Of a DNA stretch of 64,000 bases, positions 23,954 through 36,144 are shown piece by piece; position 1 is the first letter of the stretch, and each line of letters opens with the position of its first letter. The position numbers and the translations under genes are program-made. Origin of the DNA: Isoperla grammatica (Eukaryota; Arthropoda; Insecta; Plecoptera; Perlodidae). The DNA lies in assembly GCA_945910005.1 (NCBI GenBank), contig OX246739.1, positions 2,448,001-2,512,000 of the forward strand, given 5' to 3'. The notes under the pieces are model-generated. The model saw nothing but the letters and a program-made list of their open reading frames with translations, did no database searches and had not been told where the DNA came from.

Positions 23954-25950
23954 TCGGCCGGTTATAAACTTATTGAATCGACAGTGGTAATTGGAATGCA
24001 AAGTTCTCACCTTTGATTATCGACTGGAGCGACGTGCAAGTAGGCCTACTATTGTAGCTAAGCCAGTAGTTATTTAAAAACGTAGACATTTTTAGTTCCA
24101 ACATCACAGTTAGTAGTTTATACGTCGTTTGCAGGAAACGTAATCATCCTGATTTATATTATACTATGACGATAGAGGTAGAGAGCGAACGGGCGCGTTT
24201 CCTCCATTATAATAATTTGTTTTATTATTATATGTGGGCAGGGTAGACTAACTTCTTAGTTCAATAAACTTGGCGTCGTCGTGTTTGTCGGATCACGTGA
24301 TGGCTCTAGCCAGCCAATCAGCGAGCACGAGCGAAGCAAACTTTAATTACGATAATATCCACAGTAATTAGTACAATCACTAGTGAAACGTGTAATAGAG
24401 AGGGTAGCTAGCTCAAGCCGAGAGCTGAACAAAGAAGTGTGTTACATCTAACGGCCAATTTATAGACCTGAGGGCTCGTGATATTTTAATGTGGACGTTG
24501 ATGTACGGGCTCGACGAGGAGATAGAACGCAACAAAAACCTATAAACTAGTAGCATGACGAAGACGCTGCCATCTTTCACTGCATAATTATCATACAATA
24601 CAATACGAGAACGTTTCCGTGAACTGAGACTGTGGCCCTATACTGATGAAATGACTGGTAGAGATGAGTAGATCACAGATGACGATATCTGTCGATGATA
24701 TGAGGGGGTGTATGAGTGCATCTGGGGGTGTATGAGTGCATCTCCGCACGTCTTCGCCTCATACTGGCCTGGATGTAGTTGTTCTCATGCTTTGACGTCG
24801 GTCGTTGGCCAATCGTAGCCATCCATTTACGTCAGGGCCAGCGTTGGAACCCCCCCTCAGTGACGGGGTCTGGAGCAGAGTCCCCGCTGTTGTCACAGTA
24901 TTGTACTGTGCCTGTTGTCAGAGTATTATACTGTGCCTATTGTCACAGTATTGTACTGTGCCTGTTGTCTTGGCGACCGCTATCCGCTGGGCGTGCGTGA
25001 ATCATGATCGCGATGATGTAAAATTAGCTCGGCTGGTTCTGAGGTGAGCACCGAGTGCTTGGTACAAGAAGTGAATCACGCCGTACGCGTCATCACGCCA
25101 TTGGACCGTTGGACGACCACGCCATGGCAACACCTGTGAACCCGCTGGTTGATAGTGTTGATTATAGCTATTTGATGGGCCCGCTCTATAATGTGATAGT
25201 GTACGATCGTAAAACGGCTTATAAAATATGAATATGATATGATGATATCGGATTCTGAGCGAAAGGGTTGTGGCAAGTGTTGTATGTGGGTGTTGAGACC
25301 GACACTCCGGGATAGAGGCGGGGACGTGGAGGCCGCAGCTAAAGTAAGGGTGTCTCCTCTACCCCTCCACCCCCACCCCCCCCCTAGCAGCATCCTCGGC
25401 GCACCCGATATATCCCGTGCTGCGTGATTTAGTGGGTTTTTGTGCCAAAGCAAAAAATTAATTACGTTATTGTGTTTTTATCAGAGTAAGTTTACAAGTT
25501 TTTTGCCTTTATATTTTGTCTTTCAGTTAGGTGTAAACCTTCATATGACTACTACTTCCCGAGTAATGTGAACGCTTTCTATCTTGAGCCAATCATATCC
25601 CGTGTACACTTGTGTGCATGCTGCATGTTACTGATGAGTAAGTAATAGTAATAACAACGATCTGGGTTCGGGTCTAGTCAAGGCAGGCAGGCTATCATTG
25701 CAGTTGCCATCACGACAATCTGTCCCATCAAGCGGATTGAGATTAAACCCTGAATAATAAGAATGATGGTGATCCGTGATCTGTATAGAGATGGTGCATC
25801 GCAATACATGAATTTGCCCGGGCAACGCTTAATAGGTGTTGCCACCTGCACTAGTTGTACCATGGGTACTTTCCTTAGTCATCGGAGATAGGTATTAAAA
25901 CAGCAGAGATTGCGCTTCCTGCTCGTTAGACACGCCCCTCGACCGCTTCC
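23954..25950. other. Non-coding, with small tandem repeats
   Basis: 24893-24970 holds about three copies of a 27-bp unit (TGTCACAGTATTGTACTGTGC...). 24700-24742 holds two copies of GGGGGTGTATGAGTGCATCT. A C run lies at about 25374-25384. The minus-strand frame 25076-25453 has no recognisable domain. Confidence 0.5.
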
Positions 25951-27716
25951 TCTCATGGCCACGCCCCTCGACCGTGTCGTACTGATTGGCTGTACGTCAG
26001 CGCTCCTCGTGTGAGGCGAGACGTTATATCGCCGTGTCCTCTCATTGGCCACGCCCCTCGACCGTGTCGTACTGATTGGCTGTACGTCAGCGCTCCTCGT
26101 GTGAGACGAGACGTTATATCGCCGTGTCCTCTCATTGGCCACGCCCCTCGACCGTGTCGTACTGATTGGCTGTACGTCAGCGCTCCTCGTGTGAGACGAG
26201 ACGTTATATCGCCGTGTCCTCTCATTGGCCACGCCCCTCGACCGTGTCGTACTGATTGGCTGTACGTCAGCGCTCCTCGTGTGAGGCGAGACGTTATATC
26301 GCCGTGTCCTCTCATTGGCCACGCCCCTCGACCGTGTCGTACTGATAGGCTGTACGTCAGCGCTCCTCGTGTGAGACGAGACGTTATATCGCCGTGTCCT
26401 CTCATTGGCCACGCCCCTCGACCGTGTCGTACTGATTGGCTGTACGTCAGCGCTCCTCGTGTGAGACGAGACGTTATATCGCCGTGTCCTCTCATTGGCC
26501 ACGCCCCTCGACCGTGTCGTACTGATTGGCTGTACGTCAGCGCTCCTCGTGTGAGACGAGACGTTATATCGCCGTGTCCTCTCATTGGCCACGCCCCTCG
26601 ACCGTGTCGTACTGATTGGCTGTACGTCAGCGCTCCTCGTGTGAGACGAGACGTTATATCGCCGTGTCCTCTCATTGGCCACGCCCCTCGACCGTGTCGT
26701 ACTGATTGGCTGTACGTCAGCGCTCCTCGTGTGAGACGAGACGTTATATCGCCGTGTCCTCTCATTGGCCACGCCCCTCGACCGTGTCGTACTGATTGGC
26801 TGTACGTCAGCGCTCCTCGTGTGAGGCGAGACGTTATATCGCCGTGTCCTCTCATTGGCCACGCCCCTCGACCGTGTCGTACTGATAGGCTGTACGTCAG
26901 CGCTCCTCGTGTGAGACGAGACGTTATATCGCCGTGTCCTCTCATTGGCCACGCCCCTCGACCGTGTCGTACTGATTGGCTGTACGTCAGCGCTCCTCGT
27001 GTGAGACGAGACGTTATATCGCCGTGTCCTCTCATTGGCCACGCCCCTCGACCGTGTCGTACTGATTGGCTGTACGTCAGCGCTCCTCGTGTGAGACGAG
27101 ACGTTATATCGCCGTGTCCTCATTGGCCACGCCCCTCGACCGTGTCGTACTGATTGGCTGTACGTCAGCGCTCCTCGTGTGAGACGAGACGTTATATCGC
27201 CGTGTCCTCTCATTGGCCACGCCCCTCGACCGTGTCGTACTGATTGGCTGTACGTCAGCGCTCCTCGTTTGAGACGAGACGTTATATCGCCGTGTCCTCT
27301 CATTGGCCACGCCCCTCACCCTGTCGTACTGATTGGCTGTACGTCAGCGCTCCTCGTGTGAGACGAGACGTTATATCGCCGTGTCCTCTCATTGGCCACG
27401 CCCCTCGACCGTGTCGTACTGATTGGCTGTACGTCAGCGCTCCTCGTGTGAGACGAGACGTTATATCGCCGTGTCCTCTCATTGGCCACGCCCCTCGACC
27501 GTGTCTACTGATTGGCTGTACGTCAGCGCTCCTCGTGTGAGACGAGACGTTATATCGCCGTGTCCTCTCATTGGCCACGCCCCTCGACCGTGTCGTACTG
27601 ATTGGCTGTACGTCAGCGCTCCTCGTGTGAGACGAGACGTTATATCGCCGTGTCCTCTCATTGGCCACGCCCCTCGACCGTGTCGTACTGATTGGCTGTA
27701 CGTCAGCGCTCCTCAT
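25951..27716. repeat. 90-bp satellite, about 19.6 copies
   Basis: Near-identical 90-bp units are made of CTCATTGGCCACGCCCCTCG, a CGTACTGATTGGCTGTACGTCAGCG-like block and GACGAGACGTTATATCGCC. Diagnostic variants recur 540 bp apart (GTGAGGCGAG at 26281 and 26821; ACTGATAGGC at 26341 and 26881), so six units form a higher-order repeat. Indels near 27119, 27319 and 27506 disturb the spacing. The unit length is divisible by three and several frames lack stops, which creates apparent ORFs of up to 474 codons on - and 380 on +. They are not called as genes. Each unit contains two CCAAT-type boxes, a GC-box-like CCACGCCCC and a CRE-like TACGTCA. Confidence 0.97.
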
Positions 27717-29020
27717 GTGTTATTGTATGAGGGGCTGTTTTAATAATTCACCCCGAGTGAGCCAACAGGACGGACCGGCTACGCCGCCGCGTGTGTGCTC
27801 ACGTCTTGGCCATGGTTGTACGGACAAGAGCCCCCCCATGTATGACAGCTAAATTATAGATAACGTGGACTCGATATAGATAGTCAATATTTCAATAGCC
27901 AATGCTTCGCCATCGAGCTCGTGTGTAATACATTGGTGTACAAATTATCATACTAAATCATGCTCGCTGTATAAGCACGATTACTATAATGTGCATCAGC
28001 ATGGCTTACACACAGTCAACAGTGAGGACAATGCTGCGCCTACTCGCGTCGTGGGTTGGGTTGGCCGTGAAAATACTGTTACTAATACTGTTGCTTAATG
28101 TTTGGAATATTGAAGCATTTAGAGACAATAAAGCTGTGTTTTTAGAAATAAACATAACAGTCGACCGGCAAATCGTTCACAGGCAGCTTATTCTGGCACA
28201 CAGGCCAACACACTGACGCATATTTTGTTGTTCAAAATAGACTATTTTTGGAGATGTTGGTACTTATATTAGTGATGTAGTAACCACTTATGACGAGTAT
28301 GGGTGGCTCTGGCTGAGTAGTTGGCTGGGTTTTAATAAGCCGCCGAGGTTTAGATGGCCCGATGGCCGATGTTTACACGTGAGCTTGAGCGCTGTTAGCC
28401 ATTGTTGTACCACTCGAAACTTGGGAGGGAAATATATTAAAACACGGAGCCGCGGGCTCCTCCCGCCCCCACTTACCGAGTTTAACTTTGTGCTTTAAGG
28501 AAATCACAGCCTTGTTTATAATAGTGCTTTGCTCCGAGGGAAACGCGGATTAGAACGGAAATAATCTTGTTTAGTTTAGATGTGGTTCTGGTTGTCCCAT
28601 TGATCGGGCTCCGGGGCTGGGGCTGGGGCTGGGGCCTGTGTTCTGCACGCGGTGCGGCTTACATGAGTCGCTAGTTTACTGTGAGCAGAGCGGAACTAGT
28701 AAGCAGCGTTTTGAAGGAACTGAGTAAAAGTTAAATGATCAGTTTTGAAAAGGAACTGATTTGTCACCGTATTACGAAGAGCAACTACCTCGCAGTAAAA
28801 TGAGACTGGACTAAGACCAGCCGAGTGAAGGCTTTGACACCTAATTGTCCGCGCGTTTGACGCGATGAAACGTTTTCCTCGTCTCTCACAGAAACGCAAT
28901 CGAGAATCCAAATTCGGGACCGTTTCTTTGTTTTGACATTTGTTGCGTCGTACTATGTGCAAGTCTACCAGGATGTTAGTCGTGTTTTATACACGTCCGT
29001 GATCCCTGAGTAGGAGGGAT
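27717..29020. other. Non-coding, nothing firm
   Basis: Short frames (27989-28216 on +, 28696-28962 on -) show no domain. GGGGCT is repeated at about 28614-28635, a small G-rich patch. Confidence 0.4.
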
Positions 29021-29337
29021 TGAACGTTCCTCCTGTCACTGTAGTCTGGCTGTGACTGTCAGCACGTGGGACTGTCACTGTAGTCTGTCTGTGACTTGAC
29101 AGCGCGTGGGACTGTCACTGTAGTCTGTCTGTAACTGTCACTAGCGCGTGGGACTGTCACTGTAGTCTATCAGTGCGTGGGTGACTGTCAGCGCGTGAGG
29201 ACTGTCACTGTAGTCTGGCTGTGACTGTCAGCGCGTGGGACTATCACTGTAGTCTATCAGTGCGTGGGTGTGACTGTCAGCGCGTGAGGACTGTCACTGT
29301 AGTCTGGCTGTGACTGTCAGCGCGTGGGACTGTCTGA
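29021..29337. repeat. Imperfect ~40-bp tandem repeat
   Basis: GGGACTGTCACTGTAGTCTG and CTGTGACTGTCAGCGCG alternate about seven times with small deletions and a diverged variant CTATCAGTGCGTGGGTG. The unit length varies from about 38 to 50 bases. Confidence 0.85.
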
Positions 29338-30020
29338 TGTAGACCACGCAATACTCGCCGCACTCTTTTAATTATGTATTAATGCAAATCTCCGCAATAA
29401 AGGTGATCCTAGTCTCGCCCGACGTTTTGTTCTCGCACGAGAGGAACATTGTTCTTATTTATATTTTTTCACTAATTCCCTTTCCTATTCAGAGTTGCTA
29501 TTGTTTTATGGGAGATTTTAATATGAAAATCATTCGTACGGAAATCCTGTGGATCCTTAAATAATAATAAATTAAATTGCGGCGACCTCCGGAACTCGGT
29601 TATTGTGTTTCGACTTCAGCAATAAAACATAATGCAGTAATAGAATAATAACCAAAAAATTAGACCTCCTTGTTTATCTTATGCGTGATGAATAAATTGA
29701 GGAAGTGGGGAATTCAATTGAATTGAATGCTGTGTGGAATCCGACCGCAGCTTGTTTGAAGGCAGATTGGTTAATGACATATTTGCAAACAATTTAATCA
29801 ACACGCTATGACACGTCGACAAACAGCGCCGTACATGCAGGACTCGTTCGGTGGGGGGGGGGGGGGGGGGATGTCTTGGATGCTGACGACTGTAAGGTTT
29901 GATATGACAGTAATGTGCGTCCAATGTAGACACACAATCCAGGTTCTAAAGCAAAGTCACACGTATGTATGTGAACGAGTGCAATGCAACAAATAATAAG
30001 TTTTGTTTCTCTTGTTTCAG
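29338..30020. other. Sequence before exon A; probable intron
   Basis: It has a poly-G run at 29853-29870 and ends in a T-rich tract (TTTTGTTTCTCTTGTTTCAG) that forms the acceptor of exon A. No upstream exon was identified. Confidence 0.5.
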
Positions 30021-30078
30021 GCTAAATTGCTTGAGTCATCTCATGCATGGCTCGGAGCCTCCACGTCATCGATAGCCG
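30021..30078 (+). CDS. Exon A of BTB-psq gene (small linker exon)
   Basis: A 58-base exon is bounded by a strong acceptor (CTCTTGTTTCAG, AG at 30019-30020) and a strong donor (CCG|GTAAGT, GT at 30079-30080). Only one of the three frames is open, reading AKLLESSHAWLGASTSSIA and ending with one base of the next codon (phase 1). That phase fits the acceptors of exon B at 35104 (giving E) and of exon D at 40121 or 40124, so A can join either. I interpret it as the linker between an upstream BTB domain, outside this window, and the psq region. It is too short to carry a domain. The alternative is a chance exon-like sequence, but two strong sites with matching phase make that unlikely. Confidence 0.65.
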
Positions 30079-30104
30079 GTAAGTTGCATCCCACGCCTTC
30101 CTGG

Positions 30105-30352
30105 TCACTCGTGCTCACTATGTGCTCACTATGGGCTCACTCAGAGCTCAACTATGTTTAAGCTCACTTTGTGCTCACTCTGAGCACAACTATGTTTAAG
30201 CTCACTATGGGCTCACTATGTGCTCACTCTGAGTACAACTATGTTTAAGCTCGCTATGTGCTCACTCTGAGCACAACTATGGATAAGCTATATGCTCACT
30301 ATCTGCTCACTCTGAGCACAACTATGTATAAGCTCACTATGTGCTCACTACT
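30105..30352. repeat. Imperfect tandem repeat in intron A-B
   Basis: GCTCACTATGTGCTCACTCT followed by GAGCACAACTATGTTTAA recurs about six times with internal GCTCACTATG duplications. It starts about 25 bases after the exon A donor. Confidence 0.85.
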
Positions 30353-33300
30353 AGATGCGCCCAATCATAGTGATAACTATGCTCGGACAACAAGTTGTGT
30401 TTTAATTTATTCATCGATGTACATTGAATAATAAGAGAAGAGTAGACCTACTGATTATGTGTTATAATCTTCGAGCGGAACATTCCAGCGTTGACAAGCC
30501 CTAGTCGGCCACCAAGCTCAGCCCCTAAAGTCCTCATGTATGATGTCAACATACAGTTAGCATGCTTACCTGTAACCCAATACTCAAAGCATGAATCTCA
30601 GTACAGTAGACTGTTTTCAATGCTAGTGTTCATAGTTTCTAAGCTTACCGCAAATATCTACAAAGTAATTTATTTACACCTAGATAGATCAAATAAGTTG
30701 GAGTTTTTTTTATACTATGGACGAATGAAGTCATTTACAAATTCAGATACTACCTTTTGAAACTAACACAAAAACTCACTGCATAAGTAACAGAAGGGCA
30801 TTGAAAATAGGGTTGCCAACATTCCTATTTTTCTGAGATTGTCATGCATTTGGGATAAAATTACACTTATCTTCTTGCCACACTCGATTCGAAGCGCAAT
30901 TCCATTTCAAACACAAAAGTAATATAAATATTTGTGTTTATATATAGCAACTAACATCTATGCTCAAATAATTTTTGACAAAATGTCCAACATAATTTGG
31001 ATATTTCTAGTGATTGTTTAGCTAGTCTTAAAACTTTCAAACCTTGGCAAATATTTGCTACACCTTTCCTATAGCTGTAGTTTGTCTAATGTGTATTTTA
31101 TAATTAAGTCTTGTCATACTTGAGGAAGACGATCTGTTACCTGTAAACACGTTTCAGAACCGGACAATCGCTGAAAACAGCGTTACTCGACGTAGCGTAC
31201 AATAATATTTTATTTCTCAGTATATACATATATAATATTATCTCGAGCATCTGTGTTCGTCACCCTGGCTCCAAGTGAAGCTATTGCTCAACTAAATTAC
31301 TCATGGTTACCTTGAAAATTATCTCATTATGGTGCAAGTCTTAGTAGGTGGGATCAGTGCTTCTTGTAGTCAGGTTACAATTACAGTTAGGTACTGAGCT
31401 TGTGTTACAATTACTCAAAATGAGTAAACTAAAATAAAAATATGTAAAAATAATATTGTAGCATAAATTTGCCTCTTGCAATCTATACAAAACTGGCCCA
31501 CAAGATTGTCACGGACGCTTATATGCATCTGAGGAAAGTGGAAACAGTACTCTGGCACCGATGAATTAGTTACTTCGTCGTGGCTGAATTAAGCGCTACG
31601 AGGAATTATTCGCGTTAGCATCTTCTTAGCCATAGTAAACATGTTGACAAATGTAGCTGATAAAACTTGGCTACGCTTAAAAACAGTACCATACTTTAAA
31701 TGGTAAATAGTACTATGTTAATGCTTTATTGAAATTCACATGGGGTTTGTGGATTTTTTTCACATAGAATATAAATATTGAATTAACATATTTTCAAATA
31801 GGTTGGTGTTAAGAAATGGTGGGTCCAAATTATCATGTTTTATTGTTGGCAACCCTAATTTGAAAGTATCTAGCAAGTGGGAAGTATGATTTGGGTTGTA
31901 AGTCAGGTGTCTCTCAATACAAGGCAAGTTGGCATTTGTGTGTATCCCACGTCCATCATTGGCTGTTTGAGAACATCACGTACGTAGCACTCAGTAGAAT
32001 GTGTATGGATATTGTTTCATGTTGCTGACTGGACCTAACTACCTGTAAGCTTTAACACAAACAAGTAGTTTTACTAATCCTATTTTGAGGTAACTTTACT
32101 TAATATCATTTTCAAGACAAAATCTTTTTAGTGGGATAAAAGGGCTGAATTAGAAGAAGCACTTTTTTTATTTTGAGGGAAAATGCAAAACTTGTAGAAA
32201 TAACAATCGGTTATTGCATTTTTACAAAACTCTAAATGTCTGCCTAACCTCTTCAACTTTGAATGATGCCATTAGCTCGACTGTGCATCATTATTAGCGT
32301 GTATTTCAGCCACCTTGGCTCGTAACTATATCAACGATCCATCTTCATTCCAGGACTAGTTGTGTTTTGAAATGACAATTATTGGTGGAGGGTGTTGGCT
32401 GCAACTGCTCTATGGATGTAGCACTACTTACCCCTGTAGACATTTTCAAAGCCATGGTTTCTTCGTCTTGGGTATCAGGCAAATTTACTGTTAGTTAGTA
32501 CAATGGGTATTTCAGAACTTTTTACATCAACTTCTTACATTTTTGTTTATAGATGAGCCATTTGCTCTTAATAAAGCATGTGTGTCGGCCTACAGCACTC
32601 GTGCTATCTTATAGAAAGCAGTACTGGTACAAGTTGGACGATTGTTTGAGCGTAAACTTGCCTTGGTCATCAGCATACAACAATGACTATCATGGGTTTT
32701 CATGGCTAGCATTGAATACCCCATGATTATTGCCATGTGAGGTGTATGCTATTGTCTCTCTAAGACAATGTGAGACAGTGAACAAAATAAAAAGAATGCA
32801 CATTTTTAGAAACACATTCTCATTTTCAGTCCAGGCTATTGTTTCCCTTTATTAAAGTGTCATACAGGAAAATATCTAAATGAAGATTACGATGAAAACT
32901 ATGAGCCGTCTTTGCAGAAATATGGGACGTAGAACCCGAAGTATCATCAAACATCACTATGAATCGTTGAATATAACTGTAGAAAGATTTCGTATTTTGT
33001 ACATGACAGGATTTGTGTTCGGAAATTAACAAAATTTGCATGCCTGTCTAGAAAAGGTGAAGCAGTGAAAACTACTGTACTAACTACAAACTGTTATTTA
33101 GCAGTATTGGGAGTTCTAGGCCTAATAATTTGTGTGGTAGGTACCCAACCCATGTAATTGGTGTTTGTGCTTGTAACCATTAGTTTTAAGATATTAAGGT
33201 AGCATAGGGGTTTGCTGTAAGAACTTTGAAAATTAGTTGTTTTTTGTTGTAGTTAGTGGTATTTTGGTTTGAAGTTCCCTTGTGCACTAACTCCTGCCCA

Positions 33301-33927
33301 TGACTGGTATGTTATTTAATATTACGTATTATTGAAAAAGCCATTGGAATATTAATTTGCCAATTATTCGTGGCTCGAGTTAGGAGGATATGGCTAGTAA
33401 TCACTTGCAGGACTGCGGAAAACAAGAGCTCTTGGGTGTGGTCGATCATCTGTGCCTGATTATACACAATCTAGAGTTATTACTCAGATGTAATTAATAA
33501 ACTGCATTAAACCTCCCAGTGGACTAAAGAGGGAACAAGCCAAGAGTGAAGGTTCAGAAGATGAACAACGCTTGCGTTTTGAGAAGACCGTATTGTTGCA
33601 TGTGCTGCCGCTTTCACTACTAACACATAACTCTCTACTTTAGCAATATTTCCTCTAATGTTCAGTTTCCTTGCGGTGAGTACGGTATGGTATCTATTTA
33701 TTCCACCAGCTTTTAACGTTTATAATGGGTTTGGCTTCTGGAAAATTCTTATTTCTCTGTTACATAGACACCATGTGATTTTTCCCCTCTTTTTAACTGT
33801 GTGAAACTGATGCTAAATTGAAAATCAGCACTTTCACCTAAAATCTATATCCCTATTGGAAAATAAACTTAATTGTTACTGTGGCAATGTTGTAAGCTGC
33901 TGTTTATATGTTCTGCAAAGATAATCA
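30353..33927 (+). other. Intron A-B, first part; nothing recognised
   Basis: AT-rich intron-like sequence. The only frames (30491-30760 on +, 32826-33041 on -) lack domains and exon boundaries. No mobile element could be assigned. Confidence 0.45.
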
Positions 33928-34553
33928 TTAAAGTGCCACCTGAACCAGATTTCATTGTTTTAAATATCCATACAAATACACTTATAGGAAGTGGAACTAA
34001 AATAAGGTCATACCACATGTTCCTTCAAAATAAATTTTTTTAAGTTTTTTTTGTGGTGTATTACTCTCGATATGGCGTTGCAAAGTCAGATTGTGTTGTA
34101 ACATCTTCTGGGACCAAAAACAAAGTGTGAAAGCTGAAATTTGTTGTGTAGTGTAAACTCACCTTTGTTTATACTACGAAGTATGGAAGTATATGTATAT
34201 AGTTGTTAGTGTATAGACTTTTACTTCTGCCAGTACAAATATGTTTTGTACCATTAGATGAAAAAATGCACACTACAAAAACTATAACACATAGATTTTG
34301 TTCCTGACTTTCTAGTAGCTTATGTTATGGAAAAAATGTCAGCTGCCACAATTTGATTTTGCTTCAGAACATGTTACAACAGAATTTGACTTCACAATCC
34401 AATATCGAGAGTAATACGCCATCCAAAAAATGTTATTATTTGTTTTGAACATTTGATTAGAACTTATTTGAGTTCCACTCTCTTATGTAAGTGTATTTGT
34501 AATTTATATGAATATTTAAGAAAATGAAATTTGCTCTGGTTGCCACCTTACCA
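33928..34553. mobile_element. Diverged inverted-repeat (fold-back) element
   Basis: 33928-34125 matches the reverse complement of 34355-34553 imperfectly. Clear paired blocks are ATTACTCTCGATA near 34060 with TATCGAGAGTAAT near 34403, GGAAGTGGAACT near 33989 with AGTTCCACTC near 34470, and GATTTCATT near 33949 with AATGAAATTT near 34524. The arms are ~200 bp with a ~230-bp centre. There is no coding capacity. It is probably an old MITE in the intron. Confidence 0.65.
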
Positions 34554-34624
34554 GCTGAATGGTTGCACATCTTGATGTGCACTCTGTCCTCTGTCCATGT
34601 TTTACAATAAACATAAGAGTCCTA

Positions 34625-34961
34625 TGGTATATAAAGTGAGGAAAGGATCCAACAGCTTACCTTCATGTAGTAAGATGACGGATTTGCGAGTTTGAAGTAC
34701 ACATAAAAGACATAATACCAAATATAACGAGACGTTTCGACCGAGGTCTTGCTCACTCGAGAGAAGAATGGCTACTGCAACTAAATAAATAAAAATAACT
34801 ACTACTTGCAGTAGCCATTCTTCTCTCGAGTGAGCAAGACCTCGGTCGAAACGTCTCGTTATATTTTGTATTATGTCTTTTATGTGTACTTCAAACTCGC
34901 AAATCCGTCATCTTACTACATGAAGGTAAGCTGTTGGATCCTTTCCTCACTTTATATACCA
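34625..34961. repeat. Near-perfect 156-bp inverted repeat (hairpin)
   Basis: 34625-34780 and 34806-34961 are almost exact reverse complements, of equal length, separated by a 25-base AT-rich loop. Transcribed as part of the intron, it would fold into a dsRNA stem of about 156 pairs ending 142 bases before the acceptor of exon B. It could be a recently inserted fold-back element or an inverted duplication. Confidence 0.95.
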
Positions 34962-35103
34962 TTCCAGCCGATTGGCACCTACTTTCATAACCTAAACATA
35001 GAGTCCCTTAACTTGAAGGGTGTATAAATCCCATGGTGTCTGGTAGGCCTCTGGTCTGGCCTTGCCTGGCTGGCTATCTGACTGTGGTGGGTTCTCATTT
35101 CAG

Positions 35104-35352
35104 AGCCCATTGGGTTGCAGTCTAAGAGCTATAGCTATCCTTCTCTTTCGCCTTGCCACTCCTCCCAGCCGGACGCGTGGAAAGCGTTGCAGATGTCGAA
35201 GAGTGCAAACTCTAAGTGGACTCGCTCCGACCTGTTGTCGGCCGTCCAGCTGGTGAGACAAGGCATGCCGATAAAACCAGCGGCCGAGCGATGTCACATC
35301 CCCGTGATGACTCTGTGGCGACGCACGAGAGCGCTGGGCGTCGTCAGTAGTC
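35104..35352 (+). CDS. Exon B of BTB-psq gene: psq domain 1
   Basis: The exon encodes a Pipsqueak-type helix-turn-helix, a sequence-specific DNA-binding module of nuclear transcription factors. The domain starts SKWTRSDLLSAVQLVRQG and continues with MPIKPAAERCHIPVMTLWRR. The conserved psq pattern is present: W at the start, AA before the turn, IPxxTLxxR in the third helix. The acceptor is TTCTCATTTCAG (AG 35102-35103), which gives phase 1. A second acceptor with a better pyrimidine tract (AG 35167-35168) would give phase 0 and not match exon A. The donor is least certain: in-frame phase-1 GTs lie at 35347, 35350 and 35353; I chose C|GTGCGT at 35353. Read-through meets a stop at 35379. The length of 249 bases with phase 1 at both ends makes it a frame-neutral cassette. 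Its 3' part is duplicated downstream (35292-35543). Confidence 0.85.
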
Positions 35353-35543
35353 GTGCGTCGACGCGCGATAGTCTTAGCTAGCCTCGAGACCACGTCGCGT
35401 CGCCTTTACTAGCGTTGTCACATCCCCGTGATGACTCTGTGGCGACGCACGAGAGCGCTGGGCGTCGTCAGTAGTCGTGCGTCGACGCGCGATAGTCTTA
35501 GCTAACCTCGAGACCACGTCGCGTCGCCTTTACTAGCGTTGTC
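35292..35543 (+). repeat. 124-bp tandem duplication of psq half-exon plus donor
   Basis: TGTCACATCCCCGTGATGAC starts at 35292 and again at 35416. Each unit holds the last 61 coding bases of exon B (from codon Cys of ERCHIPVM), the splice donor and about 63 intron bases. The two units differ by about one base (GCTAGCCTCG against GCTAACCTCG), so the event is recent. The second donor copy lies at 35477, but an in-frame TAG at 35379 precedes it. Confidence 0.95.
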
Positions 35544-35709
35544 GCCACCAATGTAGCTCCACCACTAACAGATTACTTTTTATTTGCATTAGACGTTTTT
35601 ATGTGTTAACTTTTTGGTTGATTTGTTTATTTGAGATGCTTATTCAGTTTGTTACAGTTTTGCTTTGTTGTTGCAGAAGTAGAATTAGTGTTTGTTTTGT
35701 ATTTCTTAG
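35544..35709 (+). other. Intron B-C, 3' part
   Basis: A short T-rich stretch ends in TTTGTATTTCTTAG, the acceptor of exon C. With the duplication removed, this intron would be only about 230 bases. Confidence 0.6.
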
Positions 35710-36144
35710 ATTATCCCGCCCTCCTGAAACTGAAAGCACCCACGTGGACCCAGTCGCAGCTGAAGGAGGCGATAGAAGCGGTCGCCACGCAGAAGATGCG
35801 CTTCACCCAGGCCGCTACGTACTATGGCATTCCTAAAGGCACCCTCTATGATAACATTCTTGGCAAATCAAAGCGTATGGTCGTGTTGGAGGAAGCGGGA
35901 CTCACTAGCATAGAGGAGCAAGCGGTTCTAGAGTTTTGTTGCGAGATTTCCATACAACCTTACAATCGACGTACTAAAAAATCACTGCATTCTATTTTGG
36001 CATTTGTCGAGAAATTACGAAGATCGCGAGATCCGGAGTTTGAGTTTACCGGTCTGGCGGGGTTCCGGTGGTGGTGGGCCTTCTGCAAGAAGCACAGCAT
36101 CGCGTCTCTGTACTTCGACCGCAGCGACGATCAGTTGCAATTCA
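35710..36144 (+). CDS. Exon C of BTB-psq gene: psq domain 2 with CENP-B/pogo-like segment
   Basis: This exon encodes a second psq domain (PTWTQSQLKEAIEAVATQKM, then TQAATYYGIPKGTLYDNI) followed by about 95 residues including EEQAVLEFCCEIS, TKKSLHSILAFVEKL and GFRWWWAFCKKHSI. In pogo/Tigger transposases and CENP-B, a psq-like HTH is followed by a second HTH ending in a G-x-x-WW-x-x-F motif. The layout here is the same, so the exon probably carries a bipartite DNA-binding unit of that kind. The acceptor AG is at 35708-35709 (phase 1). The donor is TTCA|GTAAAA at 36145 (phase 1). It is 435 bases long and also frame-neutral. If the donor is not used, the frame stops at 36174-36176, adding ten residues, so C could also serve as a terminal exon. 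No poly(A) signal was seen close behind. Confidence 0.85.

Noticed and set aside
25879..27303. Long overlapping open frames (474 codons on -, 380 on +) as possible repeat proteins
   Set aside because: They coincide exactly with the 90-bp satellite. The unit is divisible by three and happens to lack stops in several frames on both strands, and there is no non-repeat coding sequence attached.
1..30020. BTB domain exon of the psq gene
   Set aside because: I looked for the usual BTB signature in the open frames and found none. It is presumed to lie upstream of the window.
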